DNA of 64,000 nt, from positions 22,309-86,308 of the forward strand of contig NZ_JADEWO010000029.1 in the NCBI RefSeq assembly GCF_015207605.1, given 5' to 3'. The notes under the pieces are model-generated. The model ran no database searches, was not told the DNA's origin, and worked only from the letters and a program-made list of their open reading frames with translations. Shown piece after piece: positions 63,849-64,000 of the stretch. Each line of letters opens with the position of its first letter. The stretch's first letter is position 1. The position numbers were made by a program, and so were the translations under genes. This stretch comes from Oculatella sp. LEGE 06141 (lineage in GTDB: Bacteria > Cyanobacteriota > Cyanobacteriia > Elainellales > Elainellaceae).

Positions 63849-64000
63849 CTAAAAGACATCCGTTCCAGTCTCAAAGACGGGATTAGCAGGGGCAGGCGCA
63901 GGGCTAGGTGAGGGAGCAGGGGCAGGGCTGCTGACGGGGGCAGGCGCAGGTGTTCTGGGAGATGGCCTGGGGGCAGGCGGTGGCGTTCTAGAGGCCGGGG
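63849..64000 (-). CDS. C-terminal end of a protein with Pro/Ala-rich tail (partial)
   Basis: About 50 residues visible on the complement: alternating TPPPAPRPSP, TPAPAPVSSPAPAPSPSP, APAPANPVFETGTDVF and stop at 63849-63851. The tail is low-complexity Pro/Ala/Ser with a distinctive end FETGTDVF. No domain is visible within the window, so the protein cannot be named. The rest lies beyond base 64000. Confidence 0.6.
   Translation of the reverse strand, partial: PASRTPPPAPRPSPRTPAPAPVSSPAPAPSPSPAPAPANPVFETGTDVF

Noticed and set aside
1..64000. tRNA or rRNA genes
   Set aside because: No cloverleaf-like sequence with the conserved TTCGA arm and acceptor pairing, and no rRNA-like stretch, was recognised by eye.

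Overview
The window comes from a cyanobacterium, most likely a filamentous Leptolyngbya/Oscillatoria-type lineage. The evidence is the very frequent GCGATCGC (HIP1) octamer, AMIN-domain TonB receptors, NB-ARC/WD40 proteins, a COP23 protein, HetC-like C39 transporters with 'LSD..L..GG' leader peptides, and a TPS/CHAT exoprotein. No rRNA, tRNA or CRISPR array was seen.

1-17.1 kb is an iron-siderophore region, nearly all on the minus strand. It holds two FecCD permeases (one running off the left edge), two half-size ABC exporters, and two parallel modules. Each module has a lipoprotein binding protein, an AMIN-TonB receptor and an AraC regulator; one also has a DUF1636 ferredoxin-like protein. 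Fur-like operators precede both regulators and a shared two-part motif precedes both receptors. The two exporters share a 349-bp tract that is almost identical, a sign of gene conversion.

17.2-31.8 kb carries a 2117-residue chimeric regulator (winged helix-BTAD, NB-ARC, 14 WD40 repeats, then a second AAA ATPase and TPR-like tail), overlapped by a DUF4242 gene. A methyltransferase lies divergently. Then come a small protein, two PPC/RTX secreted proteins, two membrane proteins and a degenerate-GGDEF/EAL protein.

31.8-36 kb is an insertion-sequence graveyard (IS256, IS6 and IS5 remnants) that also holds a strongly structured noncoding stretch resembling an IscB/HEARO-type RNA without its nuclease.

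34.2-48.5 kb is the most interesting part: a peptide natural-product (RiPP/bacteriocin) cluster. The minus-strand export arm has a domesticated IS630-type HTH, a C39-peptidase ABC exporter with a cyclic-nucleotide-binding domain, an HlyD adaptor and a parvulin-like PPIase. The plus-strand arm has three double-glycine precursors, a small membrane protein, an APH-like kinase, a HopA1-like protein, an aldo/keto-reductase-like protein that seems to lack its catalytic residues, and a second PPIase. Kinase plus HopA1 is the dehydration/elimination pair of class V lanthipeptides and thioamitides, but two of the three cores contain no cysteine. Related IS6-type ends face outward on both sides of the cluster.

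48.6-52 kb is decayed accessory DNA: an IS1 remnant, a truncated epimerase, a VOC protein, a kinase-like protein and an orphan LuxR HTH fragment. 52-64 kb has a Ser/Thr kinase with a repeated TIVQ linker, a ShlB/FhaC-type transporter, a giant exoprotein in which a family-2 glycosyltransferase is fused in frame ahead of a TPS-CHAT protein, a COP23 protein, a MITE, and the Pro/Ala-rich end of a gene leaving the window. Several small intergenic repeats (a four-copy ACAGC element, hairpins, tandem repeats) punctuate the window.
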